Shown piece by piece: positions 45,904 to 54,879 of a stretch of DNA of 64,000 nt (positions are counted from its first letter, which is position 1; every line of letters starts with the position of its first letter). Source of the DNA: an uncultured Clostridia bacterium. GTDB lineage: Bacteria > Bacillota > Clostridia > Lachnospirales > CAG-274. The translations under genes were made by a program, and so were the position numbers. Where the stretch lies: positions 124,001 through 188,000 of the forward strand of contig CALWSP010000025.1 of assembly GCA_944384235.1 (NCBI GenBank), given 5' to 3'. Below the pieces are notes generated by a model. The model saw nothing but the letters and a program-made list of their open reading frames with translations, made no database searches and was not told the DNA's origin.

Positions 45904-48900
45904 TTATTTTTTTACATTTTTAACTAAATTAGAACCACTCACCCTAATAAAAGCATCAAATACAGCCTCCTCCTCGTTTAAACCCTTAGCCTTAGATTTT
46001 TCAATTTCCATAAGCATATTTTTGTAAGCTTTTGGAATGATTTTAACAAATTTTTTAACTTCGTTTTCAAAATCATCTAAAATTTCTTTAGCTCTTTTAG
46101 AAGATGTGTATTTAAAATGTTTTTCAACCATCTCTTTAAACTCTAATACATCAGTTTTGTCCTCTAAAGCCTCAATTAATATAAGCTCTTTGTTGCATCT
46201 TTTTTCTAAATCCTTTTCACCGTTATATACATAAGCAACGCCACCAGACATTCCTGCTCCAAAGTTTCTGCCAGTTCTGCCTAAAATAGCAACCTTTCCA
46301 CCTGTCATATATTCGCAACCGTGTTGCCCAACTCCCTCTACAACTGCACTAATTCCAGAGTTTCTAACACAAAATCTTTCTCCTGCAACACCGTTTATAT
46401 AGGCTTCTCCCTTTGTAGCCCCATAAAAAGCAACATTTCCTATAATAACATTTTCTTCAGCTTTAAACCTTGCTTTTTTATCTGGCATAACAACAATTTT
46501 TCCACCAGATAAACCCTTTCCAATGTAATCATTTGCATCGCCATATAGCTTCATAGTCACACCTTTGGTTTGAAATGCTCCAAAACTTTGTCCAGCACTG
46601 CCCTCAAATTCAAGGTTAATGGTATCCTCCTCTAAACCCTTAGCCCCACACTTTTTGTTAATTTCACTAGCTAAAATAGTTCCACAAACTCTGTCTGTGT
46701 TTGATATTTTAAGAGAAGCATTAATCTTCTTTCCACTTTCAATAGCCACTTGACAAAGCCTAACAAGAGCGTTTACATCAATACACTTTTCAAGCTCGTG
46801 GTCTTGTGGAATGTTAAAATACCTTTCAATGTCATTTGAGCAAATCTTAGGCTGATACAATATGCTGTTTAAATCAACTTCCCTAGCTTTCCAATGGCTT
46901 ATTTTTTTAGGCGCTAACTTCTCAACGTGCCCAATCATTTCGTTAATAGTTTTACAGCCAATTTTTGCCATAATCTCTCTTAAATCTTGAGCAATAAATC
47001 TCATAAAATTTTCAACATACTCAGGCTTACCCCTAAATTTACATCTAAGCTCAGGGTTTTGAGTTGCAACTCCAACTGGACAAGTGTCTAAATCACAAAT
47101 TCTCATCATAACACAACCTATGGCAATAAGTGGGCCTGTTGCAAAACCAAACTCCTCAGCTCCAAGCAAACAAGCAATAGCAACATCTCTGCCAGTTAAT
47201 AACTTTCCGTCTGTTTCAATAACAACTCTGTTTCTTAAATTGTTCATTAAAAGTGCTTGGTGAGTTTCTGCAACGCCAAGCTCCCAAGGAAGCCCTGCGT
47301 GTTTTATACTAGTTCTAGGTGCTGCTCCTGTTCCTCCATCATAACCACTAACTAAAATAACATCAGCTCTGCCCTTAGCCACACCAACAGCAATAGTTCC
47401 AACACCAGCCTCGCTAACTAACTTAACAGATATTCTAGCTTTTTGGTTTGCATTTTTAAGGTCGTGAATAAGCTGAGCTAAATCTTCAATAGAATATATA
47501 TCGTGGTGAGGCGGTGGAGATATAAGGCTAACACCTGGAGTTGAGTTTCTAGCCTTTGCAATCCAAGGATAAACCTTTTTTCCTGGCAAATGTCCTCCCT
47601 CACCAGGCTTAGCACCTTGTGCCATTTTAATTTGAATTTCTAAAGCATTTTGTAAATAATTAATGTCAACTCCAAATCTACCTGAAGCCACCTGCTTAAT
47701 AGCAGAACATCTTAAATCCCCATTTTCGTCAGCTTTATACCTTTGTTCTTCCTCTCCGCCTTCACCAGAATTAGACTTTCCCCCTAATCTGTTCATAGCA
47801 ATAGCCATACATTCGTGAGCTTCTTTAGAAATAGAACCATAGCTCATAGCCCCAGTTTTAAACCTTTTTACTATGCTTTCAACAGACTCAACTTCGTCTA
47901 TGTTAATTGGCTTGTCAATAGTCCTAATGTCAAGTAAACCTCTAATAGTGCATAACTGCTCGTTTGTGTTGTTTTGCATTTTAGCAAACTCTTTAAATAA
48001 ACTATAATCTCCTTCTCTACAAGCCCTTTGTAATAAATAAATAGACCTTGGGTTAAACATATGGTATTCCCCATCTTTTTTCCATTTGTAATCCCCGCCT
48101 GGCTCCAAAACATCAACTTTGTTTAAAACATCAAAAGCCTTTTTGTGACGCATTTTAGCCTCTTTGTCTATGTGGTATAAATCAATTCCGCCAATTCTAG
48201 TAACAGTCCCCCTAAAAAATCTATCCACAACATTTTCACTAACACCAAGTGCCTCAAAAATTTGAGCGCCCCTATAACTTTGTATAGTTGAAATACCCAT
48301 TTTAGACATAATTTTTACAATTCCGTGTGTTATAACATCAATGTAAATTTCCTTTGCCTTGTAAATATCCTTGTCAATATATTCATTTTCCACCATATCT
48401 TTTAAAGTTTCAAAAACTAAATATGGGTTAATTGCATCAACGCCATATCCTAAAAGTAAAGCAAAATGGTGAACTTCTCTAGGCTCTCCACTTTCTAAAA
48501 CAATAGATACTTTCATTCTAGTCCCATTTTTTATTAAATGGTGGTGTAAACCAGCTCCAGCTAATAAAGCAGGTATAGCACACTTTCTTTCGTTAACACC
48601 TTTGTCTGATAAAACAATAATGTTAAAACCTCTCTCAATAGCTATGTCAACTGCCTTAAATATGTTTTCAATAGCCACCTCTAAACCATTTTCTTCCTTA
48701 ACATTGTAAAGCATAGGTATAGTAATAGCCTTGTATCCTTCGTTGCTAATTTCCTTAATAGCCTTTATGCTTTCATCACTTAAAATTGGTGTGTCACATT
48801 TAATTCTTCTGCAATTTTCTGCCTTAATATCTAATATATTTTTTTCTCCACCTAAATACATAAGTGTGCTTGTCACAATTTTTTCTCTAATAGCATCAAT

Positions 48901-50631
48901 AGGCGGATTTGTAACCTGAGCAAATAATTGCTTAAAATAGTTGTATAAAAGCTGAGGCTTGCTTGATAAAACCGCTAAAGGAGAGTCTGTTCCCATTGCA
49001 GAAATTGGGTCAGTTTCAGTTTCAATCATTCCCTTTAAAGTTAAGTCAATATCCTCTAAAGTGTAGCCAAAAGCCTTTTGTTTTGTCAACAAATCGGTTT
49101 TCTCATTAAATTCATTTTCTGTGTCCACAAATAGTTTTTCAAGCCCAATTAGTTTATCTGCTAAGCTTTCCCCGTTCTCTTTCTTTGTGTTTTCTTCCCT
49201 TATCTCATCAATTAAATTTTTCCACGTTAAAGGCCTTTTTTCCCCTTTAATTTCTTTAATATCTAAAATATTTTCATCAACCCATTTTTCATAAGGATAT
49301 TTAGAACACACTTCCTCTTTTAAAACTTCATCACTTATAATTTCACCCTTTTTAATGTCTATAAGCAACATTTTTCCAGGCTCAAGCCTATCCTTTTTAA
49401 TAACCTTTTCTTCTTCAATGTTTAAAACACCAACTTCTGATGATAAAATAAGCATATCATCGTCAGTAATAACATACCTAGCAGGTCTTAAACCATTTCT
49501 ATCTAAAGTAGCTCCAACAACTAAACCGTCTGTAAAAGCAATGGCAGCTGGTCCGTCCCAAGGCTCTGAACAAGTTGAGTTATATCTATAAAAAGCTCTT
49601 TTCTTGCTATCCATTAGCTCGTCATTTTCCCAAGGTTCTGGCATAGCCATCATAACAGCTTGCTGAATTGGAATTCCTGATAATGTAAGCATATTCAAAT
49701 AATTATCTAGCATAGCTGAGTCTGAACCATCTTCGTTTATCACAGGGTAAATTTTTGATATATCCTCCCCAAAAATATCTGTTTCAAACATTTGCTGCCT
49801 AGCATTTGTCCAGTTCACATTTCCTCTAATAGTGTTTATTTCACCGTTATGAATTATATATCTGTTAGGGTGAGCTCTTTCCCAGCTCGGAAAAGTGTTT
49901 GTTGAAAATCTGCTGTGAACTAAAGCAATAGCACTTTTCATATCTAAATCCATAAGGTCAAGGTAAAACCTTGAAACCTGCTCAGGAGTTAACATTCCTT
50001 TGTAAACAATAGTCCTAGATGATAAAGAGGCAAAATAAAAATAACTATCAATGTCGCTACAAAATTCATCATCACTTTTAGCGTATCTAATCTCTTTTTC
50101 AGCTCTTTTTAAAACAACAAATAACTTTCTTTCAAATTCAATTCCTCTCTTGAAATCATTTCCCTTTTTAATAAAAACTTGAACAATATGTGGCATAGCC
50201 TCTTTTGCAGATTTTCCAATACACTTTGAATAAGTTGGAACTTCTCTAAACCCTAAATACTCCATACCCTCTTGCTCAATAATTTCTCTAAGTTTTAAAA
50301 TACTTCTCTTTCTTGTTTCAAAGTCAGGAGATGCAAATAACATACCCACGCCATAATCCCCTTCTTCAGGAAGGTCAATGCCTTCGTTTAAACAAACCTT
50401 TTTCATAAATTCGTGAGGAATTTGAATAAGAATACCAGCGCCATCACCTGTGTCAACTTCGCTTCCAACACCACCTCTGTGTGTCAAGTTCTTTAAAATT
50501 TCAATAGCGTCGTTTACAATCTTGTGCGATTTAACACCCTTTATATTAACAAGACAACCAATACCACAGTTATCGTGTTCAAAACTTGGGTCATATAAAC
50601 CTTGCTTTTTAGGAAAACCATTTTCTACCAT
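45904..50631 (-). CDS. gltB: Glutamate synthase, large subunit
   Basis: The 1575-residue GOGAT large subunit makes glutamate from glutamine and 2-oxoglutarate. After a 21-residue propeptide comes the nucleophile Cys22 in DNCGIGCLVN of the glutaminase domain. The central and FMN domains show GEGGEEEQRYK, GGHLPGKKVYPWIAKAR and SPPPHHDIYSIEDL. The Fe-S cluster motif is CVMMRICDLDTCPVGVAT. The C-terminal GXGXG helix is rich in Gly (GLSGGKIVVMPD, GGVAYVYN). AAAGGGTGG precedes the ATG. No gltD partner lies nearby, so the electron donor is encoded elsewhere or is ferredoxin. The mRNA leader has an unusual 5'-end terminator. Confidence 0.95.
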   Translation of the reverse strand: MVENGFPKKQGLYDPSFEHDNCGIGCLVNIKGVKSHKIVNDAIEILKNLTHRGGVGSEVDTGDGAGILIQIPHEFMKKVCLNEGIDLPEEGDYGVGMLFASPDFETRKRSILKLREIIEQEGMEYLGFREVPTYSKCIGKSAKEAMPHIVQVFIKKGNDFKRGIEFERKLFVVLKRAEKEIRYAKSDDEFCSDIDSYFYFASLSSRTIVYKGMLTPEQVSRFYLDLMDLDMKSAIALVHSRFSTNTFPSWERAHPNRYIIHNGEINTIRGNVNWTNARQQMFETDIFGEDISKIYPVINEDGSDSAMLDNYLNMLTLSGIPIQQAVMMAMPEPWENDELMDSKKRAFYRYNSTCSEPWDGPAAIAFTDGLVVGATLDRNGLRPARYVITDDDMLILSSEVGVLNIEEEKVIKKDRLEPGKMLLIDIKKGEIISDEVLKEEVCSKYPYEKWVDENILDIKEIKGEKRPLTWKNLIDEIREENTKKENGESLADKLIGLEKLFVDTENEFNEKTDLLTKQKAFGYTLEDIDLTLKGMIETETDPISAMGTDSPLAVLSSKPQLLYNYFKQLFAQVTNPPIDAIREKIVTSTLMYLGGEKNILDIKAENCRRIKCDTPILSDESIKAIKEISNEGYKAITIPMLYNVKEENGLEVAIENIFKAVDIAIERGFNIIVLSDKGVNERKCAIPALLAGAGLHHHLIKNGTRMKVSIVLESGEPREVHHFALLLGYGVDAINPYLVFETLKDMVENEYIDKDIYKAKEIYIDVITHGIVKIMSKMGISTIQSYRGAQIFEALGVSENVVDRFFRGTVTRIGGIDLYHIDKEAKMRHKKAFDVLNKVDVLEPGGDYKWKKDGEYHMFNPRSIYLLQRACREGDYSLFKEFAKMQNNTNEQLCTIRGLLDIRTIDKPINIDEVESVESIVKRFKTGAMSYGSISKEAHECMAIAMNRLGGKSNSGEGGEEEQRYKADENGDLRCSAIKQVASGRFGVDINYLQNALEIQIKMAQGAKPGEGGHLPGKKVYPWIAKARNSTPGVSLISPPPHHDIYSIEDLAQLIHDLKNANQKARISVKLVSEAGVGTIAVGVAKGRADVILVSGYDGGTGAAPRTSIKHAGLPWELGVAETHQALLMNNLRNRVVIETDGKLLTGRDVAIACLLGAEEFGFATGPLIAIGCVMMRICDLDTCPVGVATQNPELRCKFRGKPEYVENFMRFIAQDLREIMAKIGCKTINEMIGHVEKLAPKKISHWKAREVDLNSILYQPKICSNDIERYFNIPQDHELEKCIDVNALVRLCQVAIESGKKINASLKISNTDRVCGTILASEINKKCGAKGLEEDTINLEFEGSAGQSFGAFQTKGVTMKLYGDANDYIGKGLSGGKIVVMPDKKARFKAEENVIIGNVAFYGATKGEAYINGVAGERFCVRNSGISAVVEGVGQHGCEYMTGGKVAILGRTGRNFGAGMSGGVAYVYNGEKDLEKRCNKELILIEALEDKTDVLEFKEMVEKHFKYTSSKRAKEILDDFENEVKKFVKIIPKAYKNMLMEIEKSKAKGLNEEEAVFDAFIRVSGSNLVKNVKK

Positions 50632-50662
50632 TTGCTATCCACCCTTTCTTTTAAACAAAAAT

Positions 50663-50700
50663 AAAAAAGGGCGTAGATAGAACATATCTATCTAGCCCCT
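50663..50700 (-). terminator. Intrinsic terminator in the gltB leader (candidate attenuator)
   Basis: On the minus strand a stem of about 11 bp (50669-50680 with 50688-50698, one bulged base) with a 7-base loop is followed by TTTTTTATTTTT. It lies between the gltB promoter and its SD, within about 45 bases of the predicted start point. No other minus-strand gene is upstream for it to serve. Read-through control of gltB is the simplest reading. Confidence 0.7.
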
Positions 50701-50712
50701 TTGCTTAAATAT

Positions 50713-50741
50713 ATATTAACACATCAAATTCATAAAATCAA
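50713..50741 (-). promoter_or_regulatory. Promoter of gltB
   Basis: On the minus strand, TTGATT (50736-50741) and TAATAT (50713-50718) are 17 bases apart. The predicted start near 50706 puts the attenuator hairpin at the very 5' end of the message. The rest of the gap to the next gene (about 50745-50980) is AT-rich with no gene visible. Confidence 0.7.
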
Positions 50742-50987
50742 GTAAAATTTCAATTTTATTTAATTTTTTTAAGTTTTTTATATTTTTATTTTATTATTTT
50801 AATTTTTAACCAATTTCTTAATCTTTTTTAAATAATTATAATCCCCTTTAAACACCCTTTTAGTAATTTTTTCCAAAAACTTGTTAATTTTTTTGTAAAC
50901 TTTGTTCATTTACATATTTAAAGTTTTATTATATATTTATTCTATGCAATGGTATTTTTTTCCATTATTTTTTTTAGGAGGTATTTT

Positions 50988-52898
50988 ATGAAAAATTTCA
51001 AAACAACTTTATCCCTAGCATTAAGTGTTGCTTTAACAATGTCTACAACAATTGGTGCTATGTCTGTAAATGCTTTTGCCGACACACAAGAAAACATTAG
51101 CATTTTAAGCGAAGAAGCTATAAGCCCTAGAGCTGCTTCAAAAAGCTGGAACATTAGCGACTTAAGTTTTAGAAACTTAGGAACTATTTCTTCTAGCGTA
51201 AAATTAGACGGTTTAAACCTTATAGCTACCTCAGCTAAAACTATGCTTGTAAAAGCAGAAGATGCAACTGTTGGCTCCTCAACTTTTACATACGCTTTAG
51301 CTTTAAGCGGAAGTGGTTCAACATCATATAGAGCTGTTGCCTTAGATGTTAGTGGAACTTCCACACTAAAAATAACAGCAAAATCTTCTGGCTCAACAAC
51401 AAGAACATTAAACATTGCTGATTCAAACAATAATATTTTAGGCACAATTGAATGTGGAACAACTGCTGCACTTGGCCAAGTAAGCATTAACTACACAGGA
51501 ACTGTCTACATCTACTCAGCAAATAGTGGAATAAACATCTATAAAGTTCAGCTTGACACAACTGGCTCGTTGCCAGAAGGTTCTACTGGCTCAAACGGCT
51601 CAAACTCAGGTAGCTCTGGTGGAACAACTGACACTACTCCAGATACATCAAATGGCACAACTGTAACAAACTACTCTCAATTGCAGTCAGCAGTAAAAAA
51701 CCTAGCTTCTACTGGTGGAACAATTTATGTAAATGCAAAAGAACTTAGTTGTGATAGCCAGCTTGCTTTAAATAGCACAAAAGGCAAAACAATAAATATA
51801 ATTGGTTTAAAACAAAGCGATGGCACATACCCTGTTTTAAACTTCAAGCCAATGCGTGATAGCTTAATAGGCACATCTGGAACTAGCTTAGTTTCAAGCA
51901 GTGATAATGCTGTTGGTGTTAGAATTACAGGCTCAAACTATGTTCTTAAAAATTTAATCATAGAAAAAGCTGGTGATAATGGCGTTCAAATAAAAGGCTC
52001 TAATGCAAATAATAACAAAATAGAAAATTGCATAATTAGATATAATAACGATGCAGGTTTGCAAATAACAAATGGTGCAAGCAATAACACAATAAGGTTT
52101 GTTTATAGTTATAGAAACTGTGATGTTTACTCTCTTGGTGGCAATGCAGATGGTTTTGCTCCTAAACTTGGTGCAACAACTGGCAACTCTTTTTATGGTT
52201 GCTATGCTTGGGATAACTCTGACGATGGCTGGGATTCCTACGACAAAACAGATAGTGGCTACACTTATGATTTAAGCTATGAACAGTCTGCTTGCTGGAA
52301 TAACGGAAACCCAGATGTATTTACTGGCAAATACGACTTTGACAATGGTAACTCTCTAGACACAGACTTGTTCCTTGTTGAACTTATAACAAAAGAAAAT
52401 TCAAACTTTAAAACAAACTATCAAAATGGCAAGTTCTCCCTTCCAACTTCTAAGTTTATTAAAACAAGTGCAGGCACAATAGACTTAAGTAGCTGGACAG
52501 GCTCAAACTACGATGGAAACCCAAATGGCTTTAAATTTGGTTCAATAAACTCAAAATCAAATTTAACTAGAACAGTGAAAAATTGTCTTTCTTTTAACCA
52601 CTCATCAAAAGGCTTTGACAATAACAATAGCTCTTGCACTGGTAGCTTTGAAAACTGTATATCCTTTGATAATGGCTATAACTACTACTTACCAACATAC
52701 ACACTTAATAAATGGTCTAATATAATAAGTTTTGACGGTAAAAACAGCAATAAACTTCCAAGCGGAATAAACACATCTACACCAAGCTCAACTCAGGAAA
52801 ACAATATAAGAAATAGTGTAGAAAGCACAAGAAAATCAATTGTAGATAAATGTAATAAAGACATAATTCCAGGAGAAGTATATTTTAACATTTACTAA
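50988..52898 (+). CDS. Secreted pectate lyase, PL9-like
   Basis: The 636-residue protein starts at 50988 after AGGAGG and has a signal peptide (to about residue 31, NAFA). An N-terminal beta-sandwich domain (about residues 55-200), perhaps carbohydrate binding, is joined by a Gly/Ser-rich linker to a right-handed beta-helix. The segments ADGFAPKLGATTGNSFYGCY and AWDNSDDGWDSYD, followed by RTVKNCLSFNHSSKGFDNN, are characteristic of PL9 (PelL/PelX/Pel9A) lyases, whose acidic residues bind calcium. It should cleave polygalacturonate outside the cell. It is monocistronic, with no dockerin. Confidence 0.88.
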   Translation: MKNFKTTLSLALSVALTMSTTIGAMSVNAFADTQENISILSEEAISPRAASKSWNISDLSFRNLGTISSSVKLDGLNLIATSAKTMLVKAEDATVGSSTFTYALALSGSGSTSYRAVALDVSGTSTLKITAKSSGSTTRTLNIADSNNNILGTIECGTTAALGQVSINYTGTVYIYSANSGINIYKVQLDTTGSLPEGSTGSNGSNSGSSGGTTDTTPDTSNGTTVTNYSQLQSAVKNLASTGGTIYVNAKELSCDSQLALNSTKGKTINIIGLKQSDGTYPVLNFKPMRDSLIGTSGTSLVSSSDNAVGVRITGSNYVLKNLIIEKAGDNGVQIKGSNANNNKIENCIIRYNNDAGLQITNGASNNTIRFVYSYRNCDVYSLGGNADGFAPKLGATTGNSFYGCYAWDNSDDGWDSYDKTDSGYTYDLSYEQSACWNNGNPDVFTGKYDFDNGNSLDTDLFLVELITKENSNFKTNYQNGKFSLPTSKFIKTSAGTIDLSSWTGSNYDGNPNGFKFGSINSKSNLTRTVKNCLSFNHSSKGFDNNNSSCTGSFENCISFDNGYNYYLPTYTLNKWSNIISFDGKNSNKLPSGINTSTPSSTQENNIRNSVESTRKSIVDKCNKDIIPGEVYFNIY

Positions 52899-52901
52899 AC
52901 A

Positions 52902-52929
52902 AAAAATCCCCTTAAATAAGGGGATTTTT
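52902..52929. terminator. Bidirectional terminator between pectate lyase and hpt
   Basis: A 13-bp perfect stem (52902-52914 with 52917-52929) with a 2-base minimal loop has A/T runs on both sides and separates two convergent genes. Confidence 0.88.
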
Positions 52930-52938
52930 ATTTATATA

Positions 52939-53472
52939 TTATTCTTCTTCATCAAAATGTAATACACCTATATAAGGTAAGTTTCTGTATCTTTGAGCAT
53001 AGTCTAAACCATATCCAACAATAAACTCGTCAGGAATGTCAAAACCAGTCCAGTCCACCTTAACATCAAACTCTCGCCTTTCTGGCTTGTCAAAAAGAGT
53101 ACATAACTTAATAGACTTAGGATTTTTGCTCTTTAAGTAATCAATTAAATAACTTAAAGTTCTACCGCTGTCAATAATATCTTCAACAATAAGAACATTC
53201 TCTCCTTCAATAGGGTCGTCTAAGTCCTTTAAAATCTTTATAGTGCCACTAGATGTTGTTCCATCACCATAGCTAGATACAGCCATAAAATCAAACTTAA
53301 CAGGTAAGTCAATGTTTTTAACAAGGTCAACCATAAACATAACAGCACCTTTTAAAACACAAATAGTTTTAACTTCCTCGCCATCATAAGCCTCTGTAAT
53401 TTCTTTAGCTATTTCAAGAACTCTCTTTTTTAACTTTTCTTCAGAAATAAGAGTTGTAACTCTCTCTTTCAT
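52939..53472 (-). CDS. hpt: Hypoxanthine phosphoribosyltransferase
   Basis: The 177-residue enzyme salvages hypoxanthine and guanine with PRPP. The start at 53472 has GGGAGG nine bases upstream, lying in the end of tilS. The PRPP loop is VLIVEDIIDSGRTLSYL, and further motifs are VLKGAVMFMVDLV and SSYGDGTTSSG. The tilS-hpt order is conserved in Firmicutes (often before ftsH). Confidence 0.97.
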   Translation of the reverse strand: MKERVTTLISEEKLKKRVLEIAKEITEAYDGEEVKTICVLKGAVMFMVDLVKNIDLPVKFDFMAVSSYGDGTTSSGTIKILKDLDDPIEGENVLIVEDIIDSGRTLSYLIDYLKSKNPKSIKLCTLFDKPERREFDVKVDWTGFDIPDEFIVGYGLDYAQRYRNLPYIGVLHFDEEE

Positions 53473-53476
53473 CTTT

Positions 53477-54820
53477 TTAAACCTCCCATAGATGTAAATA
53501 CAAAATATTCCTACTATTCTCATTAGCCATAAAGTAAGAAGATGTCTTTAAATCCTTTATCCAAATAACATTGCTATCAACTGCTAATAAAGGTATGCTA
53601 TCTCTCTTACTTGCTGGAATTTTTTCGTCAATAAACAACCTTTTAACACTTTTGCTCCCAGCTAAAAGGTTAATCTTATCCCCAGCTTTTCTACTTCTGA
53701 GAACTATATCCGAATTTATTTTATCACAATCTATGTCAATAGTATAGCTTTTTTTGCAATTTTCTAGATTTTTCTCCCTACTGAGCAAAATTCCAACACC
53801 AATTTCATCAAAACTATACATTTTATCCACATCTATTTTATAATTAAAACTATTTTTTTCCTCCTCTTTGTAAAAATAAATGCAGTTATGCTCCCTTTTT
53901 GCCCTTAAACCCTTAGGCAATTCTATAACTTTTCCACTTTCCTTTTCAATAAGAGCTAAAACACTTTCTGTGTGTTCATATGATATGTCGTATAAATCTG
54001 GTGTAAATTCTAAAAAACCAATTCTAATAATTCTTCTTTGTAAAACCCTGTCAATTTCCTTTAATTTTTCAATGTCTATTCTGTTTTTTTCAACTTCACA
54101 CTTTTCATAAAATTTTTTTGCCTCTTTGTTTAAAAATTCTTCCTCCTCTCTCATAATTTCAGAACATCTAGCCATTGTGTTTACAATGTTTTTGTTAAAT
54201 TCTTTTTTAATCATAGGTATTAAATTTAACCTAATTTTGTTTCTAGTATATTTTTCAACACTATTAGTAGAGTCCTCACAATAATCTAAATTGTTTTCTA
54301 AACAATATCTTTCTATTTCTTCTCGGCTAAGTTCAATAAGTGGCCTAATAATGTTTTCCCTTTTGGCTGCTATGCCACCTAAGCCTTTAATTCCAGTTCC
54401 TCTAAAAAACCTCATAATCATTGTCTCACAGTTGTCATTTAAATTGTGGGCAACAGCAATTTTCCCTTTTTCTAATGCAACGCTGTTAAAAGCTTCATAC
54501 CTTAACTTTCTACCCATTTCTTCAACAGTTAGAGATTTTTCTTTAGCTAATTTTTCCACATCATAACTAAAAACTTTAACTAAATTGTTATACTTTTTCC
54601 CAAGCTCAATAACAAAGTTTTCATCTCTTTTAGCCTCTTCCCCTCTAATGTTGTGGTTAATATGAACAAGTATAATTTCAATTTCTATTTCCTTTTTAAC
54701 TTTGTTTAATATATCCGTTAGACAAACAGAATCAGCTCCACCTGATACACCAATAACAATTTTGTCGCCTTTTTCAATCATATTATATTTTTTAATAGTA
54801 GCTAAAACCTTGTCTAACAT
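53477..54820 (-). CDS. tilS: tRNA(Ile)-lysidine synthase
   Basis: TilS makes lysidine at the wobble base of the AUA-reading tRNA-Ile. The 447-residue protein has the PP-loop GVSGGADSVCLTDIL, HINHNIRGEEAKRDE and AHNLNDNCETMIMRFFRGTG. A C-terminal tRNA-binding part contains RSRKAGDKINL and KRLFIDEKIPASKRD. It precedes hpt with overlapping signals and follows spoIIE, the usual clostridial order. Confidence 0.96.
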   Translation of the reverse strand: MLDKVLATIKKYNMIEKGDKIVIGVSGGADSVCLTDILNKVKKEIEIEIILVHINHNIRGEEAKRDENFVIELGKKYNNLVKVFSYDVEKLAKEKSLTVEEMGRKLRYEAFNSVALEKGKIAVAHNLNDNCETMIMRFFRGTGIKGLGGIAAKRENIIRPLIELSREEIERYCLENNLDYCEDSTNSVEKYTRNKIRLNLIPMIKKEFNKNIVNTMARCSEIMREEEEFLNKEAKKFYEKCEVEKNRIDIEKLKEIDRVLQRRIIRIGFLEFTPDLYDISYEHTESVLALIEKESGKVIELPKGLRAKREHNCIYFYKEEEKNSFNYKIDVDKMYSFDEIGVGILLSREKNLENCKKSYTIDIDCDKINSDIVLRSRKAGDKINLLAGSKSVKRLFIDEKIPASKRDSIPLLAVDSNVIWIKDLKTSSYFMANENSRNILYLHLWEV

Positions 54821-54879
54821 AATAATTCCCTTTCAACATTTTTTATATATTTTAACACGAAAAGCAATTATTTACAACA

